Assembly: GCA_030248195.1 (NCBI GenBank)
Contig: JASAND010020616.1
Span: 1-64,000 of the forward strand
DNA length: 64,000 nucleotides
Source of the DNA: Trissonchulus latispiculum
Lineage: Eukaryota > Nematoda > Enoplea > Enoplida > Ironidae
Reading direction: 5' to 3'
The position numbers and the translations under genes were made by a program. Positions 1 to 12,976 of this stretch are shown here, piece by piece. The first letter of the stretch is position 1. Every line of letters begins with the position of its first letter. Under the pieces are notes generated by a model. The model saw only the letters and a program-made list of their open reading frames with translations, did no database searches and was not told the origin of the DNA.

Positions 1-3000
1 TGGACGTAAAGTTCGGAAGAAAAAGCAAGGCTAATGCAGAAGGTCGGTCCACCTCTCAATCACCGCAATTTCGGCAATCACCATCTTGACTGGTCGAAAT
101 TGCCTTTGCGCAAAACGGGCGCGTACTAAGTTATTCTGACTGGTCATTATAACGTGACTTTTGGAGAGACTTAAAGTGTTTACACAAGCGAGGAAAGGGT
201 AATTAAACCAACTGAACCAATTAAACCATTAATTCGTTTCACCTACTGTTAAATTAAGAGAAGGATCAAGAATAACACTCACAAATCTGATAATAATTTA
301 TATCACAAATCTGACAATAAAAAAATTATAGTTTCCCATTTGTTAGGTGGAAAGATTACAAAACTAGAAGACTTTTAAATGAAGATGTAAGGGAATTCAA
401 CAATGGCTTAAACAAATGCTTGAAACTAGTGAAAGAGCCTGCCGAGCCGAGTAATCATTCTACGTAATAGATTAAGCGCTAATTTAATCTGAATGACTTC
501 CCTATCACAAGGGGATCGGCTTTTCCGTCGATGTCACTGTGAAATGTTGTTCTAATCAGTGGTGTTGATAGGTCTTTGCTTCGGGAAAGGCGGATCCGTA
601 GTTAGAACGTCCCAAATTGAGTAATTTTTTAAACTTTTACCGTGATCCACAATAGTAACATTAAATCTATTTAAAAAATTGAGTTTTTCAGATTTTCACC
701 AAAAACGGCTACAGAATCTATAATTCTTAATTAGTAAACTTGAGATATTTTCACCAAAAACCGCTGCAGCACCTTCCACAATTTTTAATTATTAAAGCTG
801 AATTTTTCAGATTTTCACTAGAAGCTGCTGGAATAGCTTTATATTATTCCTTAATACCAGAGTTGAAACTTTTTAATTTTTTTAAACCATTTAACCCTCA
901 GAAATTGGGAATTTTTGATATTTTAGACATGAAAGCAATGTTTTCTAAGCACTGTCTTCCTTTTTTATTTCACATCAGCAAATGACAATGAAAGAGCTAG
1001 CATTGTACGCATGGAAGCTTAGGAATAAATTTCAGATTGACTTTTTCAATTGCCACATCTGTGAGACTAAAGGCAGGAACGTTAAATTTAGAAAAATGAA
1101 ATAATCAATATCAACATGTCATAGCAATTAGCAATATGAGTAAGAACGCAGACAATCAGAAGTATGGGAGCGTAGACCCCAGTAGAAAATAAAAAAATAT
1201 TTTTATATATAAAATATAAAACAAATAAATAAATAAATAAATTAATTTAATTGATGAAAATTAAATATAAAAACCATTTTTTCCAGTAACTTTCGCACAA
1301 AAGTTTCTTCTAGTTTGGCATAAAACTAGCAATTTTTTGAAAAATTAAAGCGGTGGAACCTTATTTCAGACTACTTTTCCAAAGAAACTGGAACAATATA
1401 TTAAGCTCGGGCTGTGCCCGAGCTTAAAAATTTTTCCGCTACCAAAATTTCTAGGGAGCAAATGGGCTTCGGGGTGGGGCGCTCACCCGGGCGGGGCGCC
1501 CCCCATATCTACGCCTATGTTCCCAATAAAAAAATCTCAACTGAAAAATTTTACCGGTGAATCCCTCCCCCCCCAAAAAAAACAAATAAAGTCTACCCCC
1601 AAAACTTGGAATTTTGCAGTATCTCCGTTTTTGATCTGTCTTCACAGAATTTCTGAAATTGAAACCACTAATAAGTGAGGAGGGGGCACACGCTCAAGAA
1701 CATATGTAACACAGTAATGATCAAGAGAAGCCACTTGATCTTTCCTTCCCCTAGAACACTTCCATAACTGTGATTTTACTAAAAATCAAGTTGCAGCATT
1801 TTAAAAATGAAAGAACTCATTTGAAGGTTTACATTAGTCCTAAGTTTTGAAATTAGCTTTAGTTATTTTCCGGGGCGTGGAGGGAATTCATCGGCGAAAT
1901 TTTCCAGGGGTGAATTTTTCTATTGGAACAAATTTCACCGTGACATTGAGGGCATAGCCGTTCGTATTGTGATAAGGAAGTTATTCAGATTAAATTAGCA
2001 CATAGCTTATACCGTAGAATAATTACAGCACTGTGAAATTTATCGGGAATTTAGGCTTAATTTAGGATTTCGTTAATTTAATACGTATGTTTCCAATTTT
2101 AATATGAAATAATCTATATTTAGGATTTATACACTCGTGACAAATTCAAGCTTCCCAGTGGATTTCCATTCGAAAATCCAAGCGGCCCACATGGATGTTA
2201 CGACATATCAGAATCATTTAATAACAATCAATGATAAAATTAAATTAAGTTAACGAGGATCTCAGAGGAGTTTAAACTTGAGGACCTCTGAGTCCTTTAA
2301 ATAATCATAACAGTGTTTTCCAGAAAACGTGGGAAATCACCAAAAACTGAAAAGAAAATGAAAGAAAAAGGGATAGAAGCTAAAGGGAGGATAAATTCTT
2401 AAACCCCATTAGAATCATGGAGAGCTAGTGTAGGAACACTAGCTCTTTTCTGGAGTAGGAGCAATTTTTCCATAGTGACTCCGTAGAAAACGAAAATAGG
2501 GATAGGGAGAGAGTAAAGGCCTAAAGTGGACGTAAAGTTCGGAAGAAAAAGCAAGGCTAATGCAGAAGGTCGGTCCACCTCTCAATCACCGCAATTTCGG
2601 CAATCGCCATCTTGACTGGTCGAAATTGCCTTTGCGCAAAACGGGCGCGTACTAAGTGATTCTGACTGGTCATTATAACGTGACTTTTGGAGAGACTTAA
2701 AGTGTTTACACAAGCGAGGAAAGGGTAATTAAACCAACTGAACCAATTAAACCATTAATCCGTTTCAAATACTGTTAAATTAAGAGAAGGATCAAGAATA
2801 ACACTCACAAATCTGATAATAATTTATATCACAAATCTGACAATAAAAAAATTATAGTTTCCCATTTGTTAGGTGGAAACATTACAAAACTAGAAGACTT
2901 TTAAATGAAGATGTAAGGGAATTTAACAATGGCTTAAACAAATGCTTGAAACTAGTGAAAGAGCCTGCCGAGCCGAGTAATCATTCTACGTAATAGATTA

Positions 3001-4573
3001 AGCGCTAATTTAATCTGAATAACTTCCCTATCACAAGGGGATCGGCTTTTCCGTCGATGTCACTGTGAAATGTTGTTCTAATCAGTGGTGTTGATAGGTC
3101 TTTGCTTCGGGAAAGGCGGATCCGTAGTTAGAACCTCCCAAATTGAGTAATTTTTTAAACTTTTACCGTGATCCACAACAGTAACATTAAATCTATTTAA
3201 AAAATTGAGTTTTTCAGATTTTCACCAAAAACGGCTACAGAATCTATAATTCTTAATTAGTAAACTTGAGATATTTTCACCAAAAACCGCTGCAGCACCT
3301 TTCCACAATTTTTAATTATTAAAGCTGAATTTTTCAGATTTTCACTAAAAGCTGCTAGAATAGCTTTATATTGTTCCTTAATACCAGAGTTGAAACTTTT
3401 TAATTTTTTAAACCATTTAACCCTCAGAAATTGGGAATTTTTGATATTTTAGACATGAAAGCAATGTTTTCTAAGCACTGTCTTCCTTTTTTATTTCACA
3501 TCAGCAAATGACAATGAAAGAGCTAGCATTGTACGCATGGAAGCTTAGGAATAAATTTCAGATTCACTTTTTCAATTGCCACATCTGTAAGACTAAAGGC
3601 AGGAACGTTAATTTTAGAAAAATGAAATAATCAATATCAACATGTCATAGCAATTAGCAATATGAGTAAGAACGCAGACAAGCAGAAGTATGGGAGCGTA
3701 GACCCCAGTAGAAAATAAAAAAATATTTTAATATATAAAATATAAAACAAATAAATAAATAAATTAATTAATTTAATTGATGAAAATTAAATATAAAAAC
3801 CATTTTTTCCAGGAACTTTCGCACAAAAGTTTCTTCTAGTTTGGCATAAAACTAGCGATTTTTTGAAAAATTAAAGCGGTGGAACCTTATTTCAGACTAC
3901 TTTTCCAAAGAAACTGGAACAATATGTTAAGCTCGGGCTGTGCCCGAGCTTAAAAATTTTTCCGCTACCAAAATTTCTAGGGAGCAAATGGGCTTCGGGG
4001 TGGGGCGCTCACCCGGGCGCCCCCCATATCTACGCCTATGTTCCCAATAAAAAAATCTCAACTGAAAAATTTTACCGGTGAACCCCTCCCCCCAAAAAAA
4101 CAAATAAAGTCTACCACCAAAACTTGGAATTTTGCAGTATCTCCGTTTTTGATCTGTCTTCACAGAATTTCTGAAATTGAAACCACTAATAAGTGAGGAG
4201 GGGGCACACGCTCAAGAACATATGTAACACAGTAATGATCAAGAGAAGCCACTTGATCTTTCCTTCCCCTAGAACACTTCCATAACTGTGATTTTACTAA
4301 AAATCAAGTTGCAGCATTTTAAAAATGAAAGAACTCATTTGAAGGTTTACATTAGACCTAAGTTTTGAAATTAGCTTTAGTTATTTTCCGGGGCGTGGAG
4401 GGAATTCATCGGCGAAATTTTCCAGGGGTGAATTTTTCTATTGGAACAAATTTCACCGTGACATTGAGGGCATAGCCGTTCGTATTGTGATAAGGAAGTT
4501 ATTCAGATTAAATTAGCACATAGCTTATACCGTAGAATAATTACAGCATTGTGAAATTTATCGGGAATTTAGG
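1..4573. repeat. Tandem duplication, unit about 2.5 kb
   Basis: The sequence starting at base 1 restarts at 2527 and runs almost identically to about 4573, with scattered substitutions and small indels. Copy 1 matches to about 2055. The following 471 bases (2056-2526) are present only after copy 1, so the array has a period near 2.5 kb and the second unit is cut short. The left edge is outside the window, so more copies may lie upstream. No open frame is convincing: the short minus-strand frames near 1451-1645 and 3927-4163 are the same segment in each copy and show no protein features. Confidence 0.9.
1401..1427. repeat. Perfect 12-bp-arm hairpin inside the tandem unit
   Basis: TTAAGCTCGGGC and its reverse complement are separated by TGT. 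The same hairpin is conserved in copy 2 at 3927-3953. The arms begin and end with TTAA. A second hairpin (GAGCTAGTGT, loop AGGA) lies at 2421-2444 in the part found only after copy 1. No function is assigned. Confidence 0.75.
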
Positions 4574-5012
4574 AAAATTTGTAACTGTTTACGTACATGC
4601 CGAAGTACATGCACTAAATCAAATCTTTGTAAAGTTTGCAAACAACGAATAATTACCACTATTTTGTACCTGGGTTAGCCGTGGTCGCGAAGTAAGACAA
4701 TCCTATTTGAATCGAATGAATAAACTCAAATACACGGTACCGGCAACTAAAATTATTCCAGTGAAAAATTTATTAAATGGCATAGAAATGAATTACGGAT
4801 CATTTTAATGTTTAAATTAACTCATTGTTTGATCATGTTTTCAAAATTACGTACAACCTCCTTTGAAATAATTTTTAGAGAAATATACATAGCTACAGAA
4901 AAGCTTCAACCTCAATCAAATACGTTTCATTAGTTGCCAGCTAAATGGCTGCAGTATGATAGGGTGAATCCTCCAGCCAATTAGGAAAGCTTTTGATGTT
5001 TGATTTTTGTTT
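4574..5012. other. Non-coding stretch between repeat array and polymerase remnant
   Basis: AT-rich sequence of about 440 bases with no supported gene. It may hold the decayed 3' end of the neighbouring minus-strand polymerase or the Polinton terminus, but I found no terminal repeat here. Confidence 0.4.
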
Positions 5013-8000
5013 TTAAGAAATACTAAGTACAGATGGACAAACAAACTGATGGACAAAGTCTGTATCCATTTGGCAGAGTTGGAAGGTTTCGGACCACAAA
5101 TTGGGTTTCAGGCAGTCATAGTAGAACTGAAGCATCCTAAGTTTGGCGTACTGGTAGACGAAGAACCCCACTAATTCCGGAAGCCTGTAGACAATTTTTG
5201 ACTTAGCCGATTGAACCTCATATATCCCGTTTCCCAGGTCATCTAATCTTCTAAATCTCCACCCATTTACTTCCCTGCTGGCTCCTGATCTTTGACAGTA
5301 TTTGGTATCCTGGTGCTTTTCTAGATTTGTAATAGTTCGGCCATAGTAAGAATTCCCTAAAAGTTTGAACATTTCCCCCTTGAGTGCTAAATCCGGGTCA
5401 GAATCAGCTGCAGAACGATGGTAAGTAACCTCATCTCCCAGTTCTTTGAAACAGGCTCTTGGCTTAAATTCATTTGCTTGGTGGATTTTCGTAAGTTTGA
5501 GTCCGTGTTTGAGATACCACTTAATTAGAGGAGTAGCTAGGAGAATTTTCTTGCCAAAATAGCTTCCAATTAGACCCCTTCTAGGTTAATTCATTAGGTC
5601 ATTCAAGTCGCAAAACGTTTTCATGTGATCTCCAATATCTTCCTTAGAAATTTCTACATTTTTGAAAATGGGGATAATCTCTGCAAAATGTTCTTTCTTT
5701 TCCTCAGGTACCTCAATGTCCACCTCAACTAGCCCGAAGAACCTATTTGCTTGAATTTGGGTGACTAGTTGTGCAAATGTAATTACCGATCTTTTCTTAG
5801 GGAGATTAAAATGTTCCTCCATAAAGTTCTGCATATCCTGACAGTCTTTCAGGTCTTCATCAAATTCGCACTCCCATTTTTCAATCAAATCAAAACCCCC
5901 GTCCTTAATTGCCTGGGACACCCGCTCAGTTTTCTCCCGTCTCTTAGTCCGATCCTCAGGGTCCTGGTTCCTATCGAACTCGCAGCTATGACCGTGGAAA
6001 TAGCACTCCCATTTCCTTTGCCATATACTCCAGCCACATTGCTTCTTTCCTGCCTTTTTGTAGCCATCCTTTGAATTTCCCATCTTCTGTGGGTTTCCAC
6101 TCGGCGTAAAGACCAGTGGGCATATCCTGCATGGTGCACCAGAGGTATAAGGCATTAGCGTCCAACCCAAAAATTTGAGCAACTTTGAACCCATTTGTAA
6201 TTTCAGTTACTCCGGCTTCGTGATATCTGTGAAACACTAAACCAGGTCCCCCGACTATGTTATCCTTAATGAGTTTATGCCAATTTTGGGTGAATCTACT
6301 AAAAAGGGGAAGGATCGTGTGTTTAGGAATTTTGTTCATCATATGTTTATAAGCCAATCCAGGTAGAGAGATAGCCCCACTTCTAAACATGTAGATTCCC
6401 ATAGTTTTCCAAAAGGCAACCATCTTTTCAGCTGCTTGAAGGAAGGGACCTACATCCAGATTATTGTACCAAATTAGAATATCCCTTACAGTTTTGAATT
6501 TATTTTTCCACCATGCTGCGACAAAGGCAGTGAAATCCTCATCTGAAATTTCCTGTTGCCTAAGAGTTGAATAATAGAGTTCGCGGTTGGGGAATCCCTG
6601 ATCAAAAACCTCCAGGGAAGTGAAAGCTTCATAAGGAAAGGCACCCTTTTGATCCTCAATATTGAAACCTTTTAGCCCCTTTTTGTAGGAAGTACCAGCT
6701 GCTAAATAATTTGTAATGTCTAGGAAGTACAATTTAGGAGTGGAGAGGGCCATGTAGTTGTTATTCTTTTTGACCACATACTTGGTTTCTTGACCATTTA
6801 GGATTAAGTTGCTTATCAGACAAGACTTTATAGGTTCATATCAAATTTTCCTGTATTGAATCCTAGAGTTGGAACTTCCTTTAACCATGCTTCGAATTTT
6901 TCGAATTTGCTAGAAGTTTTTCGTGCTCGGCTAGACCGGAAATGGTGGGCTCGTAGATTTAGATAAGCAGTTCGTACGCTTTGTCGGGTATCTCCTCCAT
7001 GTACTCCTTCAATCGGACAACCAGATCGTAGGGATCCCCAGTCGTAGTTAGGCAATTTGGATTCTCGTACCCAGGGACATTTGAAGCAACAGATACTGAA
7101 CCAGGGATTAATTCTTTTTCGTAAACCAATTTGGGCCCGCTTTTCTTATCAGTCGACTTAAACATGCACTCAAAATCGTAGTCTATTCTAAACAGGTAGT
7201 ACCATTCAGGCTCGGGGATTCCCAGATCACTAATTTTCTGCAGTATCATTTTAGTAGGTCCAACTCCTCCACTAGGGTAGATGTGCTTGATGCCCACCTC
7301 GCAACTTTTAGAGTGCTGCATGAAGTTTCCGTGATGATGAAACAGTTTTTCGCAGTTGGAACATTTCCAGGTAAGAGTGAATTTATTGATATTTTTAATG
7401 AAGGAGAAGTGGTTTTCCAAAATAGTAATGGCCATTTTCCTGGATTTCTTTCCCAAAGGTCGTCGGATAAGTTTGGCAGCAACTTCCGTGACTTCCTGGT
7501 CTCTTTCGTGGTTTTGAATTACAAGTTCGTTCAGATCCTCGGGTTATTCATCGGCTTCTTCAACTGTAGGTCCGATTTAAACTGTAATAGCAATGTCAAA
7601 TTTGTCCTCCAATTCGTCTAAATCTTCTAAACTAACCTCATTAAACTCTTCTCCAGGTTCAATCCATTGATCAATTAATTCGTCAGTTTTTTCTTCTGAA
7701 CCATGAACATTAGACCCAAGACCTAAAGCTAGACACCTGAAGAAGCACGTTTGGTCCTCATAAGGCCTTCCTGAATTTTGATTTTTTATAAGAGCATTTA
7801 GACCTCGGTTATTTTTCACGTAATCGGGTAGATATCTGGCTTCGCCCACTGCGTACGAAATCAACTTATTAATATAGAAGCAGATATTTGTAATTTCCAG
7901 GACAGTCCACTTTGTATTAGGGCGTTGTTGCTTAACCCACTCCAGGATGTCTCCCCGGTCCAACTCATAATAAATTTTTCCCAGATCGCCTTCATTTGAA

Positions 8001-8728
8001 ATGTGGATAGGTTCATCGAAATACCGGTTATTTCCAGATGGGTAGTAGTACCTCAGATGGGTAGTAGTAAATTCTCCGTCTTCAATATTCCTAAGCACAA
8101 ATCCAAAGGAAAGATTGAGTTTAAACTGCCATCTTTGAAGTTTGAAAATAATTTTTACCAGATCCTTAATCTGAGACACGCGGTCTATTCGGAAATTGTA
8201 CCTATTTTGGATACCAGAGGAAACAAAGTAGCGGGTCCTAATTCTACTCCAATTTTCTCTATAAATTTTGGCTAGGTCCTCGGGGAGATCCTTTACAATA
8301 CTCCTAGTCAACTTGGGAGAGTCTTCAGTTGGGAGATTTGAAAAGTGGGTTTGTCTCAAGGTCTTAGAGACCTGAATTTTTGGGGCTTCCCGGTGAGTTC
8401 TGAGATGTCCCTGGTAGCCTTTGTAGCCTTTATATTTATTTGAACCCACACTTCCTACTTTCAGAGGAGGCGCCCTCATTTTGATGAAATTTCCTAAAAT
8501 GCCTGGTGAAATTATGTTTTTCTGTAAAGACTTCTCACTCCTAGGACAAGGATACACCGGCTTTGAGGAATGTTCCAGTTTGTTGTGATTTCGAAGTTGT
8601 ATTAAAGTGGGGGAATGTTTCTTTGCAAGTATGACAATAAGGGAGAGAAGTTCCAACAGGGGCAGGCTCTTGAGGAAGGGATTGGGCATACGTCCAGAAT
8701 TTGTCGGTCCCAATGACTTCTTTTCCAT
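5013..8728 (-). pseudogene. POLB: Polinton protein-primed DNA polymerase B, degenerate
   Basis: This encodes a family B DNA polymerase of the protein-primed type used by Polinton/Maverick elements to copy their linear DNA. From the 5' end (first ATG at 8728) there is a long N-terminal region with a CFFRCLAL motif near 7740, then a C2H2-like segment (about 7300-7370). The exonuclease motif with YDFE follows near 7165, then LGFNTGKFDMN near 6840 and YNNLDV near 6455. Polymerase motif A (DANALY) is near 6150, motif B (KLLGNSYYG) near 5350 and motif C (MDTDF, where DTDS is usual) near 5065. The motifs occur in the correct order but in at least four reading frames, with a stop soon after motif C. 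The gene is therefore frameshifted, 3'-truncated and inactive. It is read opposite to the other Polinton genes and could belong to the same element or to a neighbouring one. Confidence 0.88.
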
Positions 8729-9723
8729 CCCCACTCAGTTTTCATGAGCTCAGGGCTTTATCTCTTAGGGACTTGGTCACCTGGGGGTCATCTCTCCAGA
8801 TTCCTGTATCAATGGCCGCAGTAAGTTTAGAAATCGCAGACATAATTCTTTAGCTTAAACTTTCTTATACTTCTTGTTTACAGTCTATAATATGCTTTTG
8901 TGAACTTTCGCCTTTTATTAATTCACGTTTATATGTACTTTTGAAAAATTATCGTTTATTGTATTCTAGTTTTTATGAACTTTGTCCGTTTTATGTACTA
9001 ATAGTCGCTTTTATGAACTTCGCGTATACATTATTATAATCGTTTATATGTCCTTTTCAAAACTGCTTGTATTAACTATTAAGATAATCTGCGCTTTTAT
9101 TAACGTTCTCGCTTTTCTGTACTTTGTCGCTTTTATGTCCTCTAAGAACTGCTTGTTCACTTTGCCCTTTTATTAAGTTTTTCGCTTTTATTAACTTTAT
9201 TAACTGCTTGTCTTGATCGAGAGAGAAAGAGAGAGAACTTTCAAAAACCGACCGTTCGCGATGAAAGAATAAGTCAGAGTGACGCGATATCAAAATTTTC
9301 ACCCTGTATATAGTTTTTAAACCCTACCTCCAGTACTTCTAGCACACTACTACGCCCACACATACTACCAGTCATACTACTTGTTTCTTTCATGTATCCT
9401 GTACGCCCACACAAACACCCAGTCATACTACCAGTCATACACCTAGTAGATACTTCCAGTTCTCTTCACGAAACGTCTGCGCCGGCACATACTAACCTAG
9501 ATTCCCACTGCCACTAGTTCTTCTTTATTTTGTGCCACCAACTCCACTCACCCACCCTAACTAAAACTAAAATAACCATACCGCCTCGTTCTCTATCTCT
9601 TACTCGCTATGCAAGCCCCAGTTTATTCGTCCACATTATTTCTGGTCGATTAGATCCAACAACTAGACACACATACATTTATGTTATTTCTACCGCTGCA
9701 ACATTTTTTACGAAATTAAAATA
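8729..9723. other. AT-rich spacer with short degenerate repeats
   Basis: No gene seen. From about 8870 to 9200 the phrase CGCTTTTAT plus short variants (TTTATGAACTT, TTTATTAACTT) recurs. From 9330 to 9470 there are loosely repeated CCAGTCATACTAC units. Polinton spacers can look like this, but nothing here identifies a promoter or terminus. Confidence 0.45.
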
Positions 9724-10379
9724 ATGAAATTTTTTCCGATCACTGCACACATTACACCTTTTATTATGCTGGCAATTTGTCTTCTGTCGTGTATAAACAT
9801 GCGTTTACAAGAAGCGTTTAATAAGACCCAGAGTACATAATGATAAGAGTATGACAAGCGTAGCATTCTATGCAGTGAAGGCCAAACTATGCTATGCGCG
9901 CTATCGGCTGACCCCCCTCTCGCACCGTCCTTATATGGGAACGTGGTCCAAACGGGGGTCGCTCACTGCTTTGTATAATTACACGTTGAAATTCTAGCGG
10001 CCCAATTTGGGGAGGGGGTTTAAGCGTGTATGTTTAACACTTGCATGTAAAAACATGCTAAGCGAGTGAGTGACCCCCGTTTGGGACTATGTACCCATAT
10101 AGGGGCGGTGTGTGAGGGGGTCGATTCGTGGGGGGTCAGCTGATAGCGCGCATAGCATAGTTTTGGCCTTCACTGCATAGAGTGCTAGGCTTGTCATACT
10201 CTTATCATTATGTACTCTTGATAAGACTAATTAATCTTTTTTTCCAAGGAACAGTGCGCCTTTCTTTAACAGGAATCTATGACGTAGGTGTTTTTATAAA
10301 ACTCGTAACAGATTTCAACCAACTCAGTTGCTATACGGGAGCAAACTGTTGTTGTTACTATTCAAGTGACATCAACTGA
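9724..10379 (+). pseudogene. Small membrane-protein gene split by a MITE
   Basis: An ATG at 9724 opens a frame of about 35 codons with a hydrophobic stretch (residues 11-25, rich in I, L, M, F, C) typical of a signal or membrane segment. The frame runs into the inserted element at 9828. Beyond it, the sequence to 10379 keeps an open frame with a Cys-rich end (CYTGANCCCYY). Removing the insert leaves a stop soon after the junction, so the link is inferred. In size and layout it resembles two other small membrane proteins in this Polinton region (13920 and 43845). Function unknown. Confidence 0.4.
9828..10220. mobile_element. MITE, CAAGAGTACATAA family, copy 1
   Basis: A 393-bp element whose two ends are long inverted repeats (left ccAGAGTACATAATGATAAG, right end the reverse complement). 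It is flanked by the perfect 7-bp direct repeat ATAAGAC at 9821-9827 and 10221-10227. The interior carries G-run/C-run palindromic motifs (ACCCCCGTTTGGG). It has no coding capacity, so it must be moved by a transposase encoded elsewhere. Related copies are at 50096 and 57282. Confidence 0.85.
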
Positions 10380-10754
10380 CATCAAGGAGAAGAAGGCAGT
10401 TCCGTATTGATACACGAAGCTCAGCCGTGGCTTGTAGCAATAACGACAAATTATACTTCGAGTTGTATCCCGAACTGTAAGTAGCTGGCGACAGGATTTT
10501 ATTAATTCTATATCATTGAATATAATATTTAGCTACATACGTTCACCAATATAATGCAATGATTGATTATTATGCAAAACGTTCATTAGTTATGTGCCAA
10601 TACATCCAACTGTAATTAGTGGTTTCTTTTAAATTTCCATAATTAAATATTGGGAAAGCTGATTCGAACATTTTCGGATATAATTAGTGTATAATGATAT
10701 AATCATATGCAAGAATTGTTCCAATACGTACATTAAATTGCTATTTCTTTTCAG

Positions 10755-10874
10755 CAAGCCGACACCTGGTTCTAAGGAAAAGGCTGACGTTAGAGCTACG
10801 AAGACTATTGATTTGGAAAAAGAGTTCAAAGAATTTGATATTTCCGAGTTCCTAAAGGTGCCGAAAAGTGACAA
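10755..10874 (+). CDS. Candidate internal exon A of an unidentified spliced gene
   Basis: A pyrimidine-rich acceptor (TTTCTTTTCAG) precedes, and a consensus donor (AA/GTAAGA) follows, a frame encoding about 40 charged residues (KPTPGSKEKADV... to KVPKSDK). The reading phase at its end matches that of the next exon (11062). No domain recognised. It lies between Polinton polymerase and ATPase remnants, so it is either host sequence between two insertions or a captured gene fragment. Confidence 0.4.
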
Positions 10875-11061
10875 GTAAGATACCTAATTCTAGTCGCAAT
10901 AGTTACAATTTTGTTTTACTGGCTAGCCCAGAGTAATATTGCGTTCGTATAGCGATCAAGAGTGTGTTTTAAACTGACTGTGATGTTTAAAGGGTTGCTT
11001 TTTGCAAACTGCGCATTCCCCATTTTCTGGGTGATGTTGCTAATGTTTTTGTTTTTTAAAG

Positions 11062-11298
11062 AAAAGATGAAAAGATGAAGAAGAGGCGGTCTGCCAGTGT
11101 GGAAAATCTTGATAAGACTACTGCAACCTTCCTTTTTTCAGCTCTCCTAAGGATTCTGATGAGGCTAAGCCAGTTTCTACACAATTTTTTTGAGCGGGTG
11201 AGACGGCCTATGAGGTGTGGGAAATGTAAGGAATTGGGCCATAAAAATACCTTCAAAGGAAGATCCGGTAGATACAATTGCCCACTAGCCGCCGAAGA
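11062..11298 (+). CDS. Candidate exon B with a zinc-knuckle-like motif
   Basis: Preceded by GTTTTTTAAAG and followed by the strong donor GTAAGTAGG. In phase with exon A it reads a basic, Lys/Arg-rich start, and near its end CGKCKELGH...YNCPL. This is a Cys-x2-Cys-x4-His-x12-Cys arrangement that recalls the RNA/protein-binding knuckles of CIR1 or TAF1 but has extra residues before the last Cys. A second acceptor-like tract (CCTTCCTTTTTTCAG) inside it suggests it could be two exons with a very short intron. Identity unproven. Confidence 0.35.
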
Positions 11299-11723
11299 GT
11301 AAGTAGGAATTCTCTGAAGTAGTTTGCTCTTGCACAAAATTAGTGCAATAAACCTACGTACTGGAATATCCAATTTCATTCACCAAACTGCGAGACCGAA
11401 ATTAACGGATCTCCTGAAGTCAACATAGAAGTCTGTAGTACAGCCTATGCTTGCAGTTTACCTCTGATCGCTACCATATTCTAACAAAAAGTTACCGTTC
11501 AAGTTGAATCTAATAATCAAATCTTAATGTGAGTAACCAACCATTTCTAGTGTTGTGCTATAATCAGTTTTTATGACCGGGATTCTAACTATTGATGACA
11601 TTATTTTTGTCTACGTTTCTGTATAGGTTTTTTTAATATCAGCGAAAATTTGTGTTTTAGGTACTACGCGTACTTACTAATGAAGGAGAGAGGTGAAAAT
11701 AAGAACGGTGAAAATAAGAACGC
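11299..11723. other. Intron or spacer, no gene seen
   Basis: Follows the donor at 11299 and runs to the TTAA target of the next mobile element. AT-rich with no open frame worth reporting. Confidence 0.4.
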
Positions 11724-11727
11724 TTAA

Positions 11728-12972
11728 GGGGGGGGGGGGTCCATTTTTGGCCGATTTTTTGACCATCTCCGATTTTGCTCATTTTCACATATTTTGTTGT
11801 CCAATTGGTATATTTTAACGAGTTTTTGAAATGAAGGTCGGATCGGATCTGCTACAGTTAGCGAGTAATTTCACCTCAAAGTTGATGTCAGTATGTGTTA
11901 AACATAGGAAACTGAAAAAGTGTTGATTTTTTTCCGTGCGCCAGAGAAATCTCGGCAAACGACAAAACGGAGCACTTCAACGTCCATCTTATATCATAAA
12001 TACGATCTCGAAGGCTGATTTGTAGGAAGCAGAATTTTAATTTAGGCCTTCAAAAATTTTTAATTAATTTTTTAAGTTTGCGAACAGCCAAATTTGACTG
12101 TTTTGCTATGTTAAAACTGGGAGTCAGCAAGTTTGATGAAACATTCTGAAGGCTGTAAGGCCTAATTAAGAATTCCAGTTCCTACAAATCATAGCTCATG
12201 ACAAGACAATTCGAACGGTACCAATTGATCCTGGTTAGCTCTGCCCGATTTAGAGATTTCTCTGGCGCAGAAATATCAATCTTTAGCAAAATTTCGGAAA
12301 TTCCCGTTTTTGGCAAAGAACATAGAGCTATGGCATCACAGACCTATAAAATGTCTGACTATCTATTTGCGCACCGTTATTGATGAGTTTAGGTCAAGTC
12401 TGGGCGCAAATAGTGCAGGTTAGTGAACCCAGTTGGCCGCTAGGGTCAAATATGAGGGTCTGACAACCATAATCTCAAAAATAGCGATTTTTCAAATTTT
12501 TCGAAATATGTTAAATTTTATATCAATCGAAAGCTCTCATTGTCGGGAACGTTTTTTCTTCTTGGATCATTGCCTGCAAAAGCACCAAATTCAAGTTATC
12601 AACCGTTAAATAATTTTCGTGGTCAAGGCATTCCAGCGCCGGTGATACTCCGTAAAATTGCTAAATAATGTCATAAAGAAACGTTTTCTCATTAAAAGCT
12701 ACCCTAACTTCTTTGTTTGCATCAGATAACAAACATATAACCGAATAAAGCTCCATTCTCAAGGAGATTCAGGTGTAAAGTGCCTTTATTTGCTGCGCCA
12801 CCGCCGTTTTCACCTGTTTTCAAATTGCATGCAATTAATAGCCGGTTACTCGTTAAGTACTGAACGAAACTACTCAAAATTGAAACTCGATATGCAGGAC
12901 ATATGTGACAAAATTTTGTGTGAAAATGAGCAAAATCCGTGACCATAACGTTTTTCATGGTGGACCCCCCCC
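11728..12972. mobile_element. TTAA-flanked non-autonomous DNA transposon
   Basis: A 1.25-kb element bounded by TTAA on both sides (11724-11727 and 12973-12976). Its inverted termini start with a run of 8-12 G followed by TCCA, and the inverted similarity continues inward through GATTTTGCTCATTTTCACA. TTAA targets are used by piggyBac- and Kolobok-type transposases. No transposase frame is present, so it is non-autonomous. Confidence 0.75.
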
Positions 12973-12976
12973 TTAA

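Noticed and set aside
1451..1645. Minus-strand frame repeated at 3927-4163
   Set aside because: Same non-coding segment in the two tandem copies; low-complexity and differing ends.
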